DNA of 64,000 nucleotides from positions 122,351,259-122,415,258 of the forward strand of contig NC_089582.1 in the NCBI RefSeq assembly GCF_019320115.1, in the 5' to 3' direction. Below, one piece after another: positions 44,323 through 56,116 of the stretch. Both the position numbers and the translations under genes were made by a program. How positions within the stretch are numbered: position 1 is the first letter of the stretch; every line of letters starts with the position of its first letter. The notes beneath the pieces are model-generated. The model was not told where the DNA came from and did not search any database. It was given only the letters and a program-made list of their open reading frames with translations. The DNA comes from Miscanthus floridulus (lineage: Eukaryota; Streptophyta; Magnoliopsida; Poales; Poaceae).

Positions 44323-46501
44323 AGAATTTAGCAGATATTACCTTTACTGCACCTGTCGACAAGGCAAAGATAACTACTAAGCGCCAACCATTTCAGCAAA
44401 CACCTTATGCAGCAAAGTTCAGAATAGCCATCTCAAGTTGTAAGTGAGAACTAAAGACCGGATGAACAAATAATTATCAGCATGATTGGCCGATGACTCA
44501 TCTGGAGATGCAACCAAAGAAAAAGAAGCCAATGAGGCATATGAAGCCAATGACTTCTTCTCGGCTTTGGCCACGCCATCAGCATCTTTGGAAATACAGG
44601 TTGGATAATCTGCAATTTGATTAGTATTTCAGTTTATGCCGATGGATGGAAATCAATTCAGAAATCACTGGCCAACAAAAAAAATGATTGATCAACTAAC
44701 TAAATAGTATATTCCCCGTGCTAACGCTACGGGGCATAGAACAAAAAAAGCCATATTCGACAAGCATCCTAGAAATCAACAGCAGCTTGTACATTTACTG
44801 AAGATTTTTTTTTCAAAAAAAGGACAGTAGGTGCGATAATTCTTGATAAAAAAGGACAGGGGCTGCCATGCTGGTTACATTGCTTCATTGATGTAAAAAT
44901 TACGCTTCAACTAATATCAGTAGATATTTACAAAACTTCTATGTTTGTGTACAAGACAATTATGGCTTGATAGTCAAGATATTAACAACTGCAAACAACA
45001 AAGAAAATCAGTAGACTAAGGAAAATCTATGTTGAAGTGTCAAACGAAATAATTTCAATCTTACAATTTGATTATGATTTAGTGTGGAGGGTAAAGCAAC
45101 ACAGACCTTTATGCCAAATGCTTTCAGCATGTTGCCACACTCATTTTCCATCTGTGAGGTGCCTTTGCAAAGTACGTAGCAGCTTCGGATAAAGTATCAC
45201 CACTTGTACATGTGCTTTTAACACCATATTTCTGGCTATATCAGACAATTTATTCCCTAATACACATTGCACAACTTATCAGTTAAGATTAGCTTTACTT
45301 AGATATAACAATAAAAATGGCAAGTACTGTTTAAAAACTTCCGTAAATGATAGATAGTATGAATGAACTACCTATTTCGACTTGTTTGGATCCTGTGACT
45401 GCATAGCTGTCCACACCCTGAACAATGTCCCTTTGTAAATGCTAGCAAGGATGCCAATGTTTAATCAGATTAAAAGGAAGGTAAATAGAGAAAAGGAGAC
45501 AAGAAATATGCCTTCTTCATACTTTAGCAGCACGAGTCGATAAGTAAAGCTTTTCCATTCTCTGATGCAGTTTATTCTCTGACTCATCTAATAGCCAAAC
45601 GTGCCGGCGTGTGCGGCCACCGCCGTGGCCGCAGTGGTGTTTGTCGCGCATGCGGTGGTGGGTGTCGGGGCTGCGGCAGCCGCCGAGGACGCCGGCCCGG
45701 CCACCCTGGGAACCTGCGGCGGTTGGGTGTAGGCGGTCAGGCCGGCCTTGGGGAAGCGCCGGCGGGGCGGCGGCCGGGAAACCCTAGCCGCATCCGTCGC
45801 GCCACCGAGTCCACCGTGCCGCCCCGTCCGCCTCGCCCGCCATAGTAGGCCTTGGTATGGGCGAGAGGAGGGGTAGATCGAAGCGTCCGGAACCTGCATG
45901 CGCACGGGAGTGGGGGATCTGCGTGGCCTAGCCGCCGCCGCCGTCTCCCAACCCTGCCTCCGGTGCCGGCGGCTCCGCTCGGCCGCGCCGTGCGCCGCTG
46001 CCTCTTGCCTGTGGTGTGGGGGCGCGCCGCCGCCGATTTAGGCACTGTGCCATCACAGCCGGGAGGGCGAGGGCGCCGCCGTCGCGACCGAGAGGGGTGA
46101 AGACGTGCTCCATGCTGGATCGAGCCGCTCCATGCCACTGCCGGCCCCCCACGCAACCCTAGCCTCGTGGCCGGCGCCCGGTGGCCTGATGGCGTGGGGA
46201 GAGGAGGAGTCGTGGGGAAGAGGAGTGGCGGCGGGAGGAGTCGCGGGATCGGAGAAGAGTCACGGGTGCGCATGCGCGTGGGAGGTCCGCGGGAGGGCGG
46301 ACACACTAAACGTGAGCCGTTGGATTTGGATGAGTAACGAGAGAGAATGACTAAGAGATAATCTGGTGCATCCATTTTGATGGTGTTATATTTTCTGGGT
46401 GTATTCATGGATGTGGATGTAGCATAGGTCATAACTGTAGAGTAGGCATTTGTTGTGTGGCTGTAGATTTATTTTAACTGGTGTATTATAGGGTAGGGTA
46501 G
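44323..46501. repeat. 2.18-kb tandem duplication, unit 2
   Basis: A second copy directly abutting unit 1. It carries its own point changes and indels, for example an 18-bp-scale insertion in the GAGGAGGAGTCGTGGGGAAG segment near 46200. Confidence 0.95.
45105..45590 (-). pseudogene. SH3P2-like BAR-domain gene fragment (unit 2)
   Basis: Same three exons as in unit 1. Exon 3 here lost two bases in the segment for ARSQ (GTGAGGTGCC versus GTGAGCGTGCC) and one in the DDSQ segment (GGCTATATCAG versus GGCTATCATCAG), so the frame is broken. Unit 1 retains the frame. Confidence 0.75.
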
Positions 46502-46967
46502 ATATACTATATTGCTTTTCTATAGAGATGTACAACATGTTTTTTGTTCTCACAAAATGGCATTATTATTAGTCTGAATTCATCTAAACGTCTCAAATTT
46601 CAAAATAGTTTCAAATGTAACATGATCCCTTGTCCGGTTCATCTGGGAAAAATAATTCTGTTGCCGGGACTCCCGGATCTTGTTGATGATTGACATCATA
46701 ATGTATAACTAATAATTACATTAGAACCATTCAAAGCAATGGCTTGGCGACACACGCGCTGCTCCAATGGCGACGGTTTCGTTCCATCTCTGTCCCCCGT
46801 CTCTTCCTCCGTCTCCTAATTTTGGAAAGGCCGTACTTTCCCACCGCGAGACCTGTATCCCCCATGAATCCATGAGAGAAAGGCGGAGGAGATCGGCGAC
46901 GTACGCGCGTGGGGGTCTCCTCCTGCACGCTCTCAGCTGAACCGCGCCGTGCTCCCCTGGGCGCGCA
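46502..46967. promoter_or_regulatory. upstream region of the SRF receptor gene
   Basis: About 460 bp between the duplication and the receptor start codon. The last 200 bp are GC-rich and likely hold the core promoter and 5' UTR; I see no clean TATA box. Confidence 0.35.
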
Positions 46968-49900
46968 ATGGCTCGACGACGGCGCCCCCTGGCCTTGCCG
47001 CCGCCGCAGCAGCTCGTCTGGTTGGCCGTCCTCTTCTCTGCGGCGGCGCCCGCGGTCGCCAAGACCGACAAGTCTGACGGTGAGGGTTTGCCGGATTCTT
47101 TGTGCCCTCTCTGTGTATGCATCGGTCATGGTTCTGACTGAACATCGTGTGTCCTGTCCTGCAATATCAGTTGCTGCGCTCAATGTGATGTTCGATAGTA
47201 TGAACAAGCCATCGCAATTGTCCGGTTGGAAATCGAGCGGTGGTGATCCCTGCGACGACGATGACGAGTGGAAGGGGATAGAATGCAGCGGCTCATCTGT
47301 CACAGAAATGTACGCAAATGAAATGCCTTCAGGATTTCACTGCTTGTTCAGCATTTAACAGCGCTATGAAAGTACCTTTTTTTCTTTTAGTTTTCTATGA
47401 CATTTTTAACAGCGCCATAAATAATCATGTTGCATAGAGCAGTAACTTGTCAGGGCTTGGACTAAGCGGCTCGCTAGGATATCAGTTATCAGGCCTGAAA
47501 TCAGTAACCAAATTGTGAGTTGCCCCAGTGATTTCCTGTACCGCACTGACCATCGTGGTAATGTAACTTAGTTGAATTTTCCTTGTTTTACGTAGTACAG
47601 TGATGTCAGCAATAACAATCTCAACGTCGATCTTCCATACCAGCTTCCACCTAATGTGGTTCAATTGTGAGTTTCCGGTTCTCATCCATATTCAACTTTT
47701 TTTTTTTTTTTTTTTTTGCGTGCGTGGGTTCATGCCTAACCCAACACATTCTCTTATGTTTTTTTTTCTTATTGACGCAGAAATCTTTACGGAAACTCTT
47801 TTACCGGAGGAGTTCCATATTCGATATCTCAGATGGGTGATCTGGAAACACTGTAGGAATTCCAATTCACATTGCACTCTATTTAATTGTTTGCTTTCTG
47901 TTCCCTTCACACGTCTGTGATTTTTTGTTTGCATCAATCACCATATAATTCCTCATTTGATTAAACTGCAGAAATGTGGGCAAGAACCACCTAAGTGGGC
48001 AGTTGACGGATATGTTTTCACAACTTTCAAAGCTCTCAACATTGTAAGTCAAGCAGCGAATTCCCAAGTTTTTGGTATCTATAACAGGAATTTGTTATCT
48101 ACGGTAGTTGCTAGAATGTTACTGCAGTAAGCCTGTCCTGTATGACTAACCTCAATTGTTTCATCAGGGATCTCTCCTTCAACCGCTTCTCAGGCAGCCT
48201 GCCCCAGAGTTTTCAGCACCTAAAAGACCTCAAGACGCTGTAAGGGCACTCCCAACCATGAAACTAGATGGTTTCTATGTTCATTAATTAGGGTCAACTA
48301 AGCAAAAAGATGATGTGGCACTTTCATTATAGAAGAGAGATGAGGAAATGGTTTCTTATAAGAAACCATGTCTACATGAGAACCAAGGCACTAAGAGACG
48401 CGATTGGTAGATGATGGAGAGAGAAGACATGTGATTGGACAAAAAGTTATTATGTAGAAACTATCCATTGGGAACATAGTTCCTATATATAGTGTCTACA
48501 TAAATTAATAGACATAGAAACTACCCTTTGGTTTCTAGCATTGGGACTGCCCTAAAGGAACTGAAATTTACACATGGTAGCAATTCATCCACACACTCTT
48601 TCAGATCTGCAATGAGTGCCATTCTTTTCGAAATGTATGCAGGAATTTGGAGAGCAACCAATTCAGTGGTCATATAGATGTTCTAGCCAAACTTCCTCTC
48701 GAGGATCTGTAAGTATATCTCAAAATAAACACTCACTGCATAAAAACTACTCTTTTTCGCAAGTACATTAAAAAGCAATATTGTCCTGATGACTCCACGT
48801 ATGCATTGCGCTGCCTCCGCACAGCAGCACAACATTAATAATTCAGTGAAAAAATGGCAGCGGTGAAAACTGTGTTGCCAGTTTTAGGCATGTAATGGGT
48901 ATTCTATAGCCTATTTACTGGGCATACTTTGTGGAAACTACACTTATCTTTCTGAGAACTAAGCTATAACGGCTTCCCCTTTGTGCTCAAGGAATCTGCA
49001 GAACAACAAGTTTACTGGGTGGATCCCAAGTAAACTAAAAGACACTAGTAATCTACAGTAAGTAGTAATTCCATCCGCTATAATCCTTTTTGTTGCTGTT
49101 GATGAATTCTAAAAGTCCTTGACACATTCTGAAGGATTGGAGGGAACCAGTGGTCGTCCGGGTCAGCTCCTCCTGGTATGGAGAAGGGCTCTGCGCTGGG
49201 AGGCTCTTCAGGTGGAGGGGGTGGTACTGGTGGTGGAATAAACGGTATCGTCATCGGAGCGATTGTGATAGCAGTGCTTCTTGCAGCTCTGATTCTCTTG
49301 TCTGTGTTGAAGAGGAACCATACCTCTTCTGCCTCATCTCATTACATCATGGACGAGTCAGGTCACAACCGGTCATTTACCCCGCTAGTTGATGATGGGA
49401 AAGGTAAAGAGTTCATTTTGCTTTCTTTTAACATTTATGGTAAAGAGCTCATGTTGCTTTCTTTGCTTCAGCGATCAACATGAAGCCACTGGAGCATTCC
49501 TCGTCAATAAGCAGTAGGACACCGTCTGCAATGCCTAGCAAGTCGATTAGTGACAATGAGTTCGAGAACAAACTAAACTATTCGAGGCGGACCACAGATC
49601 CAATCAACCTTGTTACTTATTCATCATCAGACCTACAAGCAGCCACTGGCAGCTTCCATAGTAGCAGGTTACTAGGTCAGGGGACAATTGGTGGCGTTTA
49701 CAAGGCAAAATATGCTGATGGAAGGGTAAGACCTTACCATTGCCTTCTTAAACGGTTAAACCCATGCCAAAGGAACTTGTTTGCTGATAAAACTTTAGTA
49801 TTCTTCCTTCTGCATCTATAAAATTTAAACTTTCACATGCAATATCTTGTCCAAAAGTGTTCTAAGCTACTCACCAATTATTTTTCAATAGTATAGTACC

Positions 49901-51540
49901 ATATAAGCGGTAGAGTCTTACCGCCTGTGACCGGAAGGTCCCGGGTTCGAGTCGCGGTCTCCTCGCATTGCACAGGCGAGGGTAAGGCTTGCCACTGACA
50001 CCCTTCCCCAAACCCCGCACAGAGCGGGAGCTCTCTGCACTGGGTACGCCCTTTTTTTTTAGTATAGTACCATATAGTTGAATTGAACTTGATTATAATT
50101 ATTATCGATACGCGTCAAATATGTTCTGTAGCAAAATCTTGAGTTGGCACTTCATACTGATCGTACACCTTGCATTCCCGTTGTCCTTATTGTCTCTCTC
50201 ACACGCACACAAAAAAAAATCAGGTGCTGGCCGTTAAGAAGTTTGATCCATTGAGCTTCTCAGGAAGCAGCGACTTCATGGATCTTGTGAACAGCATTTC
50301 CAAGCTGCGCCATCCAAAAATCTCTGAGCTTGTTGGTTACTGCTCAGAGCCTGGGCACTACATGCTGGTCTATGACTACAACATGAATGGATCCCTCTAT
50401 GACTTTCTGCACTTATCCGACGACTACAGCAAGCCGCTGACCTGGGACACCCGCGTAAGGATTGCTGTTGGTACAGCTTGTGCTCTGGAGTAAGTTGACA
50501 GCTAGTAATATTTATTTAGGCCTAGATAAAAAAATAATACAGCTTCAGGCACAGAGGGGGTATGATGTTCGTAGTTCAAAAGAAAGGGATATTGATATTT
50601 CTTGTTGATTCAGGTACCTACATGACATGTGTTCACCTCCAATGATCCACAAGAACATTAAGGCATCGAACGTCTTGCTTGATGCTGACCTCAACCCTCA
50701 CCTCACTGACTGCGGCCTTGCATGCTTCTATGAGGTTTGCAGAATGTCTCTTAAAGAATTTGTTGAGCAAAGCATGAATGTAAAAAATTGTGATAACCAA
50801 CTCTCTGCAGGATACGAGTGAGAGCCTGGGACCAGGGTACGATCCTCCAGAGTGCACAAGGTCATCAGGTTACGTTATGAAGAGCGATGTCTACTGCTTT
50901 GGTGTCGTCATGCTTCAGCTATTGACCGGTCGGAAGCCCTACGACAGGTAATTAATTGAAGAAAAAAGAAGATAGCATCCTTCCACTCTGGGCTGCACAT
51001 TTTGTGATTCCAGAACAAGCAAAGCTTGCCTGCGGAAGTGAAACATTGTGTTTGTCAGCCATGCTCAGAAACATGGCTGCAGTTAATATTCTGATGTCGT
51101 TTTGTGACTCCAGCTCGAAGCCTAGAGCAGAGCAGTCCTTGGTCAAGTTTGTCACTCCACAGCTTCATGACATCAACGCCTTGGAAGCTCTGGCAGATCC
51201 AGCTCTGCGAGGCCTATATCCACCGAAGGCATTGTCCCGTTTCGCTGGTGTCCTTGCCCGCTGTGTCCAGGTGAATCGATCGAAATACCCAGAGATGATC
51301 TTCATCCAGTGATGAATTGTTTCAGCTACAACGCTGAAGGCCCCTGAAACAAACATCAACTCGGAACTGAATTACTCTGAACATTGGTTTCTGGTGGTGT
51401 TGCAGTCCGATCCAGAATTCCGGCCATCCATGTCAGAGGTGGTGCAGTCGCTCCTCCAATGCGTCCAGCGCACCACCAGCAACAGGAGGTTGGGTGGCCA
51501 CCGCAGCGTCTCACAACGAAGCGACGATTCTGACTGGTGA
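46968..51540 (+). CDS. STRUBBELIG-RECEPTOR FAMILY LRR receptor pseudokinase
   Basis: Sixteen exons: 46968-47079, 47171-47309, 47440-47514, 47601-47666, 47781-47852, 47972-48043, 48168-48239, 48643-48708, 48992-49057, 49135-49403, 49472-49725, 50224-50489, 50614-50734, 50811-50947, 51114-51270, 51406-51540; 692 aa. Order: signal peptide; SUB-type N-terminal domain ([18 protein letters not shown]...GDPC); six LRRs, most encoded by single 66-75 bp exons; glycine-rich linker; one membrane span ([20 protein letters not shown]); intracellular kinase-like domain. The ATP lysine is present (VLAVKKF), but the catalytic loop reads [11 protein letters not shown] (HRD aspartate replaced by N) and DFG reads DCG. 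That predicts a pseudokinase like STRUBBELIG, which controls tissue morphogenesis at the plasma membrane. A MITE sits at the exon 7 donor and a SINE in intron 11. Confidence 0.93.
48244..48552. mobile_element. MITE in the intron 7 splice donor of the SRF gene
   Basis: The inverted ends start GGGCACTCCCAA and (right, reversed) GGGCAGTCCCAA, and both continue into a shared GGTTTCTATG / AGTTTCTATG block. The TAA target duplication is at 48241-48243 and 48553-48555. The Tourist (PIF/Harbinger) type is indicated by the TAA duplication. The left TAA is part of the GTAA of the splice donor. Confidence 0.88.
49906..50060 (+). mobile_element. Au-type SINE
   Basis: A 155-bp element. The tRNA-like head has an A-box-like stretch and a B box (GGTTCGAGTC). 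The body contains CCTTCCCCAAACCCCGCAC and CTCTGCACTGGGTACGCCC, which match the grass Au SINE family from memory, and the 3' end is a T run. A 16-bp target duplication AGTATAGTACCATATA lies at 49890-49905 and 50061-50076, exact on both sides. It lies in intron 11 of the receptor gene, sense orientation. Confidence 0.92.
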
Positions 51541-52164
51541 TGCTTCTGCTTCTGCTTCTGCGTCCATCTTGCTGCTGCCCAGTTGCTGAAACTGTCACAG
51601 AAACCTTAGGTGTGCCGCTCTTGTCATGCCATTGTACAAAGAAAAGGCTTTATTAGACAATCTGGTTGCTCAAACAGTGTGGCAACAAACAAGTCGGTTA
51701 ATTTAGGTAAGGTAAAAATAGAGTGGGTGTTCTAGTGAGTAGTGACATTGTAATTGTATTGAATTCTGTTCATATAAGCTAAAAACATATGTGCAGCTAT
51801 TTTTGAAAAAAAAAAAACATCTTACCGCCAAGAGAACTGGCGGTATATTGCTACCGCCAAACCAAACGGCGGTATATAGTTGCCGCCAGAAAATATATAG
51901 GAGTATTTGAAAAAGAGGCAAAAAAAATTAAAAAAATGCTGAGAGATGGGCCACAAGGCTTGCAGGCTCAGGCTTCAGCCCAGTTCGCCAGCCGACTACG
52001 TGACGGCCCAAAAGTATATGCAGGGCCCACTTCCGCAGACAGGCCGCAGCACATCGCTCGCGCCTCCACTCGTCGGAACTCTCGTCGTCTTCACCAAAAC
52101 CATATAGCCGGAGAAGAAGTGAGCCTCCGCCAGTCCGCCTCCACCCGCCGCCGCCGCCGCCGCC
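51541..52164. other. SRF 3' region and uS15 upstream region
   Basis: Receptor 3' UTR followed by the leader of the ribosomal-protein gene. At 51821-51890 are two short hairpins TACCGCCA-(7-8 nt)-TGGCGGTA / GGCGGTA plus a third half-site TTGCCGCCA. Such hairpins are common in grass transposon ends. No gene. Confidence 0.45.
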
Positions 52165-54325
52165 ATGGCGCTCCGCCGCATCACCCCGCGGAGGAGACCC
52201 GTTCTCCCCGTCCCCCGTGCCTTCTTCTCCTCGAGCCCCCCGTTCCCTCCGCCCCCGCCTCCGGCGAACGGCGACCCCGACACCGCGCATTCCCCGTCCT
52301 CCTCTCCGCCCCCCAACCCCGGCGCGCCGCGGAACCCGTCGTCCTCGCTCTTCCAGGACATCAAAGATCGCCTCCGCTTGTCTCCCACGTCGCCCACTCC
52401 GACGAACCTGCCCCGCCCCAACCCCGCGCGCGGCGCTCCTTCTTCGAAACCGTCCCTTGAAGATGTCCGCCGGATGCTCGGGGAGTTCCGCCCAACCGGC
52501 GGCCCGCCGTCCCCCTCCGCTCCCGGAGCCGGCCCCTCCTTCATGGACCTGCTTAAGAAGAACAGCGTCGCCCAGGGCGCCAACGCTGGGCAGAGGGTGA
52601 CCGGCCTCGATGCCATCCGAGAGAGTCTCAAGCGCTCCCCGCCGCGGACGCCGCATCGTCCGCCGACGCCGTTTCTGACTCCGCAGAGCAACATCTTCAA
52701 CCCAGAGCTACAGAGGAACTTGAAGGGTGTAGGTGCGAAGAAGGAAGAGAAGGACTCTACCATTGCGCTTTTGAGGCACTACAGCTACGAAGAGCTTGGG
52801 AAGAGGCTAGGGGAGCTCCGGCCAGCGGTTGTGGTCAAAGACGGTAAGGAGTGGTTCTCGCTCAAGGAGCTGCAGGGGCGGATTGCCAAGCTGGCGGAGT
52901 TGGAGAAGCAGGAGAACCGGCTTTCCGGGCAACTTTCGGAAATCAAGAATTGCATTGGGAACCTGAACAAACAAGAAAAACTGGCTCTGCCATTAAACAT
53001 ACCTTCACTGCTGAACCTTGGCGGTCAGCTGACGCTAGACTACATGAGTCGGCCTCCGCAGGAGGAGTTGTTAGAGAAGGTGAGATTGGCCTTTTATTTT
53101 CCTGGTCACTAAAGTATTCCTTAGCGTATTTACATCTTAGGATTAGAATGTGATCTACTACTGCTGATCCAAGTTGTTATCTTCAGTACTTCCATCCAGA
53201 TCATATGTCATCCGAAGAGAAGATGAAATTGGAGTTCCAAAGGGTGAGGGATGAGTTCAAGATGTCCGAGAATGACTGTGGGTCTGCACGAGTTCAAAGT
53301 AAACACTTTATTCTGTTCTTCTTGAGTTCGAAGTAAACACTTTACGCTCTTCTTCAAAGTAAACACGAGTTCAAGCGTGCATTCCACTTGTGAAAGATGT
53401 AGTCACAATTATGCGGAAATCAGAATAGCGAACAAGCAGGCGTTCTACTAGTGAAAGATGTAGTCACAATTATGCGGAAATAAGAATAGCAAACGCAGTA
53501 TTTGTTCTTAACTAGATAGTACTTTTTCATTGTTTTCACACACTTTGTTCATTTTGAGGTTGCATAATACGTATACAGAAACTGTGTGTTTATTATTTAT
53601 GCTACGAAGTTGATTTGTAATGTTTGGTTGTTTATTTGATGCTTATATATATGAAACAAACATGTAGCTATATATGAGCTAAATAGTGAACACCTTTCAG
53701 CTTTGTCAATCCCTTGCTGTCAGACCTTCTTGTTCACTGGGGAAAAAGCATCACCTAAGCATCAGAACTTTTATCCCTTTTTATTTTTCTAGGTCTCATA
53801 GCAGATCTGATGTATGTTTAAAGATGTTGAGCATTGTGTATTTGTATGCCTTGTTGCTTTGTTGCCTTTTGTATGTGAATCATGATGCGTGTTACTGATA
53901 TGTCCATATTTCGTTTGCAGTTGCCCAACTGACTCTGAAAATCAAGCATCTGTCAGCTGTTCTCCACAAGAAGGTATGCAAAATCCTAGGCCTCCCTTAT
54001 GATTTATTCTGCTGGTTTACTGCAACATCTTGGAGCAATGATTTTGGAACTGTTTTATCTTGATTCAAAGAAGTAACTTGTGTGCACTGTTGTGATGCAG
54101 GATAAACATTCTAGAAAGGGGCTTCAGGAGATGGTCCAAAAGAGGAAGAAATACCTGAAATACTTGCGAAGAACCGACTGGGACTCGTACTGTCTTGTTC
54201 TGTCAAAGCTGGGGCTCCGCGATGTGCCCGAGTACAAAGCTCCTGACTACAAGAGCAAAGCAACCACCAAGGCCAAATCTAAGAAGAGCAAGAGCAAGGG
54301 CAAGAAGAGAAAGATGAAGGCATAG
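52165..54325 (+). CDS. organellar small-subunit ribosomal protein uS15 (long nuclear-encoded form)
   Basis: Join 52165-53079, 53187-53298, 53921-53973, 54101-54325: 434 aa. The N-terminus MALRRITPRRRPVLPVPRAF plus FSS is arginine-rich without acids, a mitochondrial (possibly plastid) targeting signal. A long proline/serine-rich, disordered region follows (to about 200). A helical region (EELGKRLGELRPA ... LAELEKQENRLSGQLSEI) precedes the C-terminal S15 fold: IAQLTLKIKHLSAVLHKKDK, HSRKGLQEMVQKRKKYLKYL, RRTDWDSYCLVLSKLGLRD. The tail is very lysine-rich. The S15 domain binds small-subunit rRNA at its central junction. The extension makes the protein about five times the bacterial length, as in plant homologues of this type. 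Mitochondrion is favoured but not proven. Confidence 0.9.
53286..53500 (+). repeat. two tandem repeats overlapping the uS15 intron 2 donor
   Basis: GAGTTCAAAGTAAACACTTT at the exon-intron border is repeated about 34 bp downstream (GAGTTCGAAGTAAACACTTT) and partly again near 53353 (TTCAAAGTAAACACGAG). A second, about 60-bp unit (GTGAAAGATGTAGTCACAAT core) occurs at about 53378-53437 and 53438-53497. Confidence 0.85.
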
Positions 54326-54839
54326 GAGTGGTGAACAAATACGCCCTTTTTGGCCTTGAATTGCATGGTCAGAAAATGAATCGAGAAGGCGCGCAGCCCC
54401 CAGATGGCTCGACCCAATCTTGCAATGTTGTATTTTTTATTTGAAGCTGTTTGTAATAACCAATTCTCTGGATGCCGAGGTTTTTCCTTGTTCTGCTAGG
54501 AGCTGTAACCTTTCTGTAACAATTGATTTCTTATTTCTTATTGCTTTTGAGTTCTCCCGCTCAATTTGCTGAGAAGGGAATGGAGGACCAGATACGACAG
54601 TACGATACCATTACGTTATCACCAGTTTGTAACTTCGCCAGAATTCTTTGTTTGTTTCATGTAACTTTCGCCAGAATTCTTTGTTTGTGACTTTGTGTCT
54701 CATGTAACTTTTGCCAGAATTCTTGTACAAGAATGCATGAACAATCTTGCTAGCCTAGCAACGCAACCACTAGAAATTCTGCTAATTTCTACTGGTTTTG
54801 ATAGGAACCAGAAATTGCATATGGTTTTGATAGAAATTC
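54326..54839. other. uS15 3' flank with short repeats
   Basis: 3' UTR followed by repeats of GCCAGAATTCTTTGTTTGT and TCATGTAACTTT (54637-54725), and a duplicated AGAAATTCTGCTAATTT (54772 and 54833). No gene. Confidence 0.5.
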
Positions 54840-54986
54840 TGCTAATTTGAAGGCCGCGAGATCAGAAAGGAGGCTCCCACGGCCGACCCGTCCTCGACAG
54901 CCTATACGAGGCGGTCATCAGGTCCAGTGTAGCCGATGTACGACCCGTTCAACACCTCCAAAATCCCATTGCCGCAGCCCGGAACG

Positions 54987-56116
54987 CAGGGGCGAAGCCA
55001 GGATTATTTGCCATCGGGGTCGGAACAAACCATAGTACTAACTTTAAGGTTGCAGTACCATACATAATATATAAAAAAATATAAAATAGCATTATAGCAA
55101 CCGACAAATTTTAGAAAAAAGCTTTCACAGTAGTAGTTACCTCCTATAGGTTCCCTCCGCGGTTATGGTCCTCCATCTTGTAAAAGCGAATGATCGCATC
55201 ATCAATTGGAATTGTGGCACACCAAAGGAAAACCCAGATGCTTGTTTGTACCCACCATCAACTTAGCAAGTTTGGAAATAGTGTTCAAGTTGGCAAATCT
55301 TTCATCAGCTCACACATTATCAATATAAATATTAAGCTCACGACCAAGATCCCTTAGTTGTGTTGAATCAAAATCATCAGGATATGACTTAGCAACTCCA
55401 TTAAACTCTCAAATTTGAAAGCCTCAAAAGAACTCTTGGGGTTGAAAGCAGCAATCTGAGTGAGCAACTAAGAGTTTACCTCATTGAAACGATCATTGAA
55501 CTCTGTAAGTTTTAATGTGCTTTGATTGCCTATCAAATTAGTCACATAATTAAACGCTAAAGTAGATGTAGACGATATTGATGTGCTCATGTGCAAACAG
55601 CCATATATATGATTAAAATACATCGAGAATGCCCTGTCTCCAAATTGGCAAATTCAGAGTTCAGAGAGCTGAGACTGAGAGCATGTCCCAGACTCGCAGT
55701 GCCCGGCGAGCGCCACCGGCTGCCACAGCCGGCGCCGGCGAGTCGCAATCTGTCGATCGCCGCCGCCCTAGCGATGGGAGCTGTAGCGTCGGAGAGGAGA
55801 GCCGGAGGCGTCGAGACGAGACGTTTGGACTTTGGACTTCTAGTTTGCTGCGGTGGACTCTGGACGATGGGCATGTGCAGTGCAAAATGGGCCATCAGGG
55901 TGGGCTTATTAGCCTGAACGTGCTAGCTTCACCTAAACGATGGGCTTATTAACTTGGTGATGGACAATGGGCCGGACGCTGGACTAGTGGAGGCTGCTGG
56001 GGTCGTATATTTTTTTTACTGGGGTCTTCCACGGTGAAAATTTAGTACGTATAATACGTTCGCTGGAAATCGTCGGTGTCGGGCGACCCCAGCGGCTGAA
56101 CGTGGCTTCGCCACTG
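54987..56116 (-). mobile_element. non-autonomous hAT element
   Basis: The ends read CAGGGGCGAAGCCAGG and (right, reversed) CAGTGGCGAAGCCACG, both followed within 20 bp by GGGGTCG. CCGGAACG is duplicated exactly at 54979-54986 and 56117-56124. An 8-bp duplication and CAG-starting ends define the hAT superfamily. Confidence 0.92.
55170..55590 (-). pseudogene. hAT (ZMYM/TTF-type) transposase fragment
   Basis: Minus-strand conceptual pieces such as FNDRFNEVN, AAFNPKSSFEAFKFES and LRDLGRELNIYIDNV-like text (with stops and shifts) match the region before the C-terminal dimerisation domain of plant TTF/ZMYM1-type hAT transposases. The catalytic residues are absent. It is decayed cargo of the surrounding element. 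Confidence 0.55.

Noticed and set aside
49906..49985. A tRNA gene
   Set aside because: The tRNA-like head is incomplete and continues into an Au-SINE body with a target duplication.
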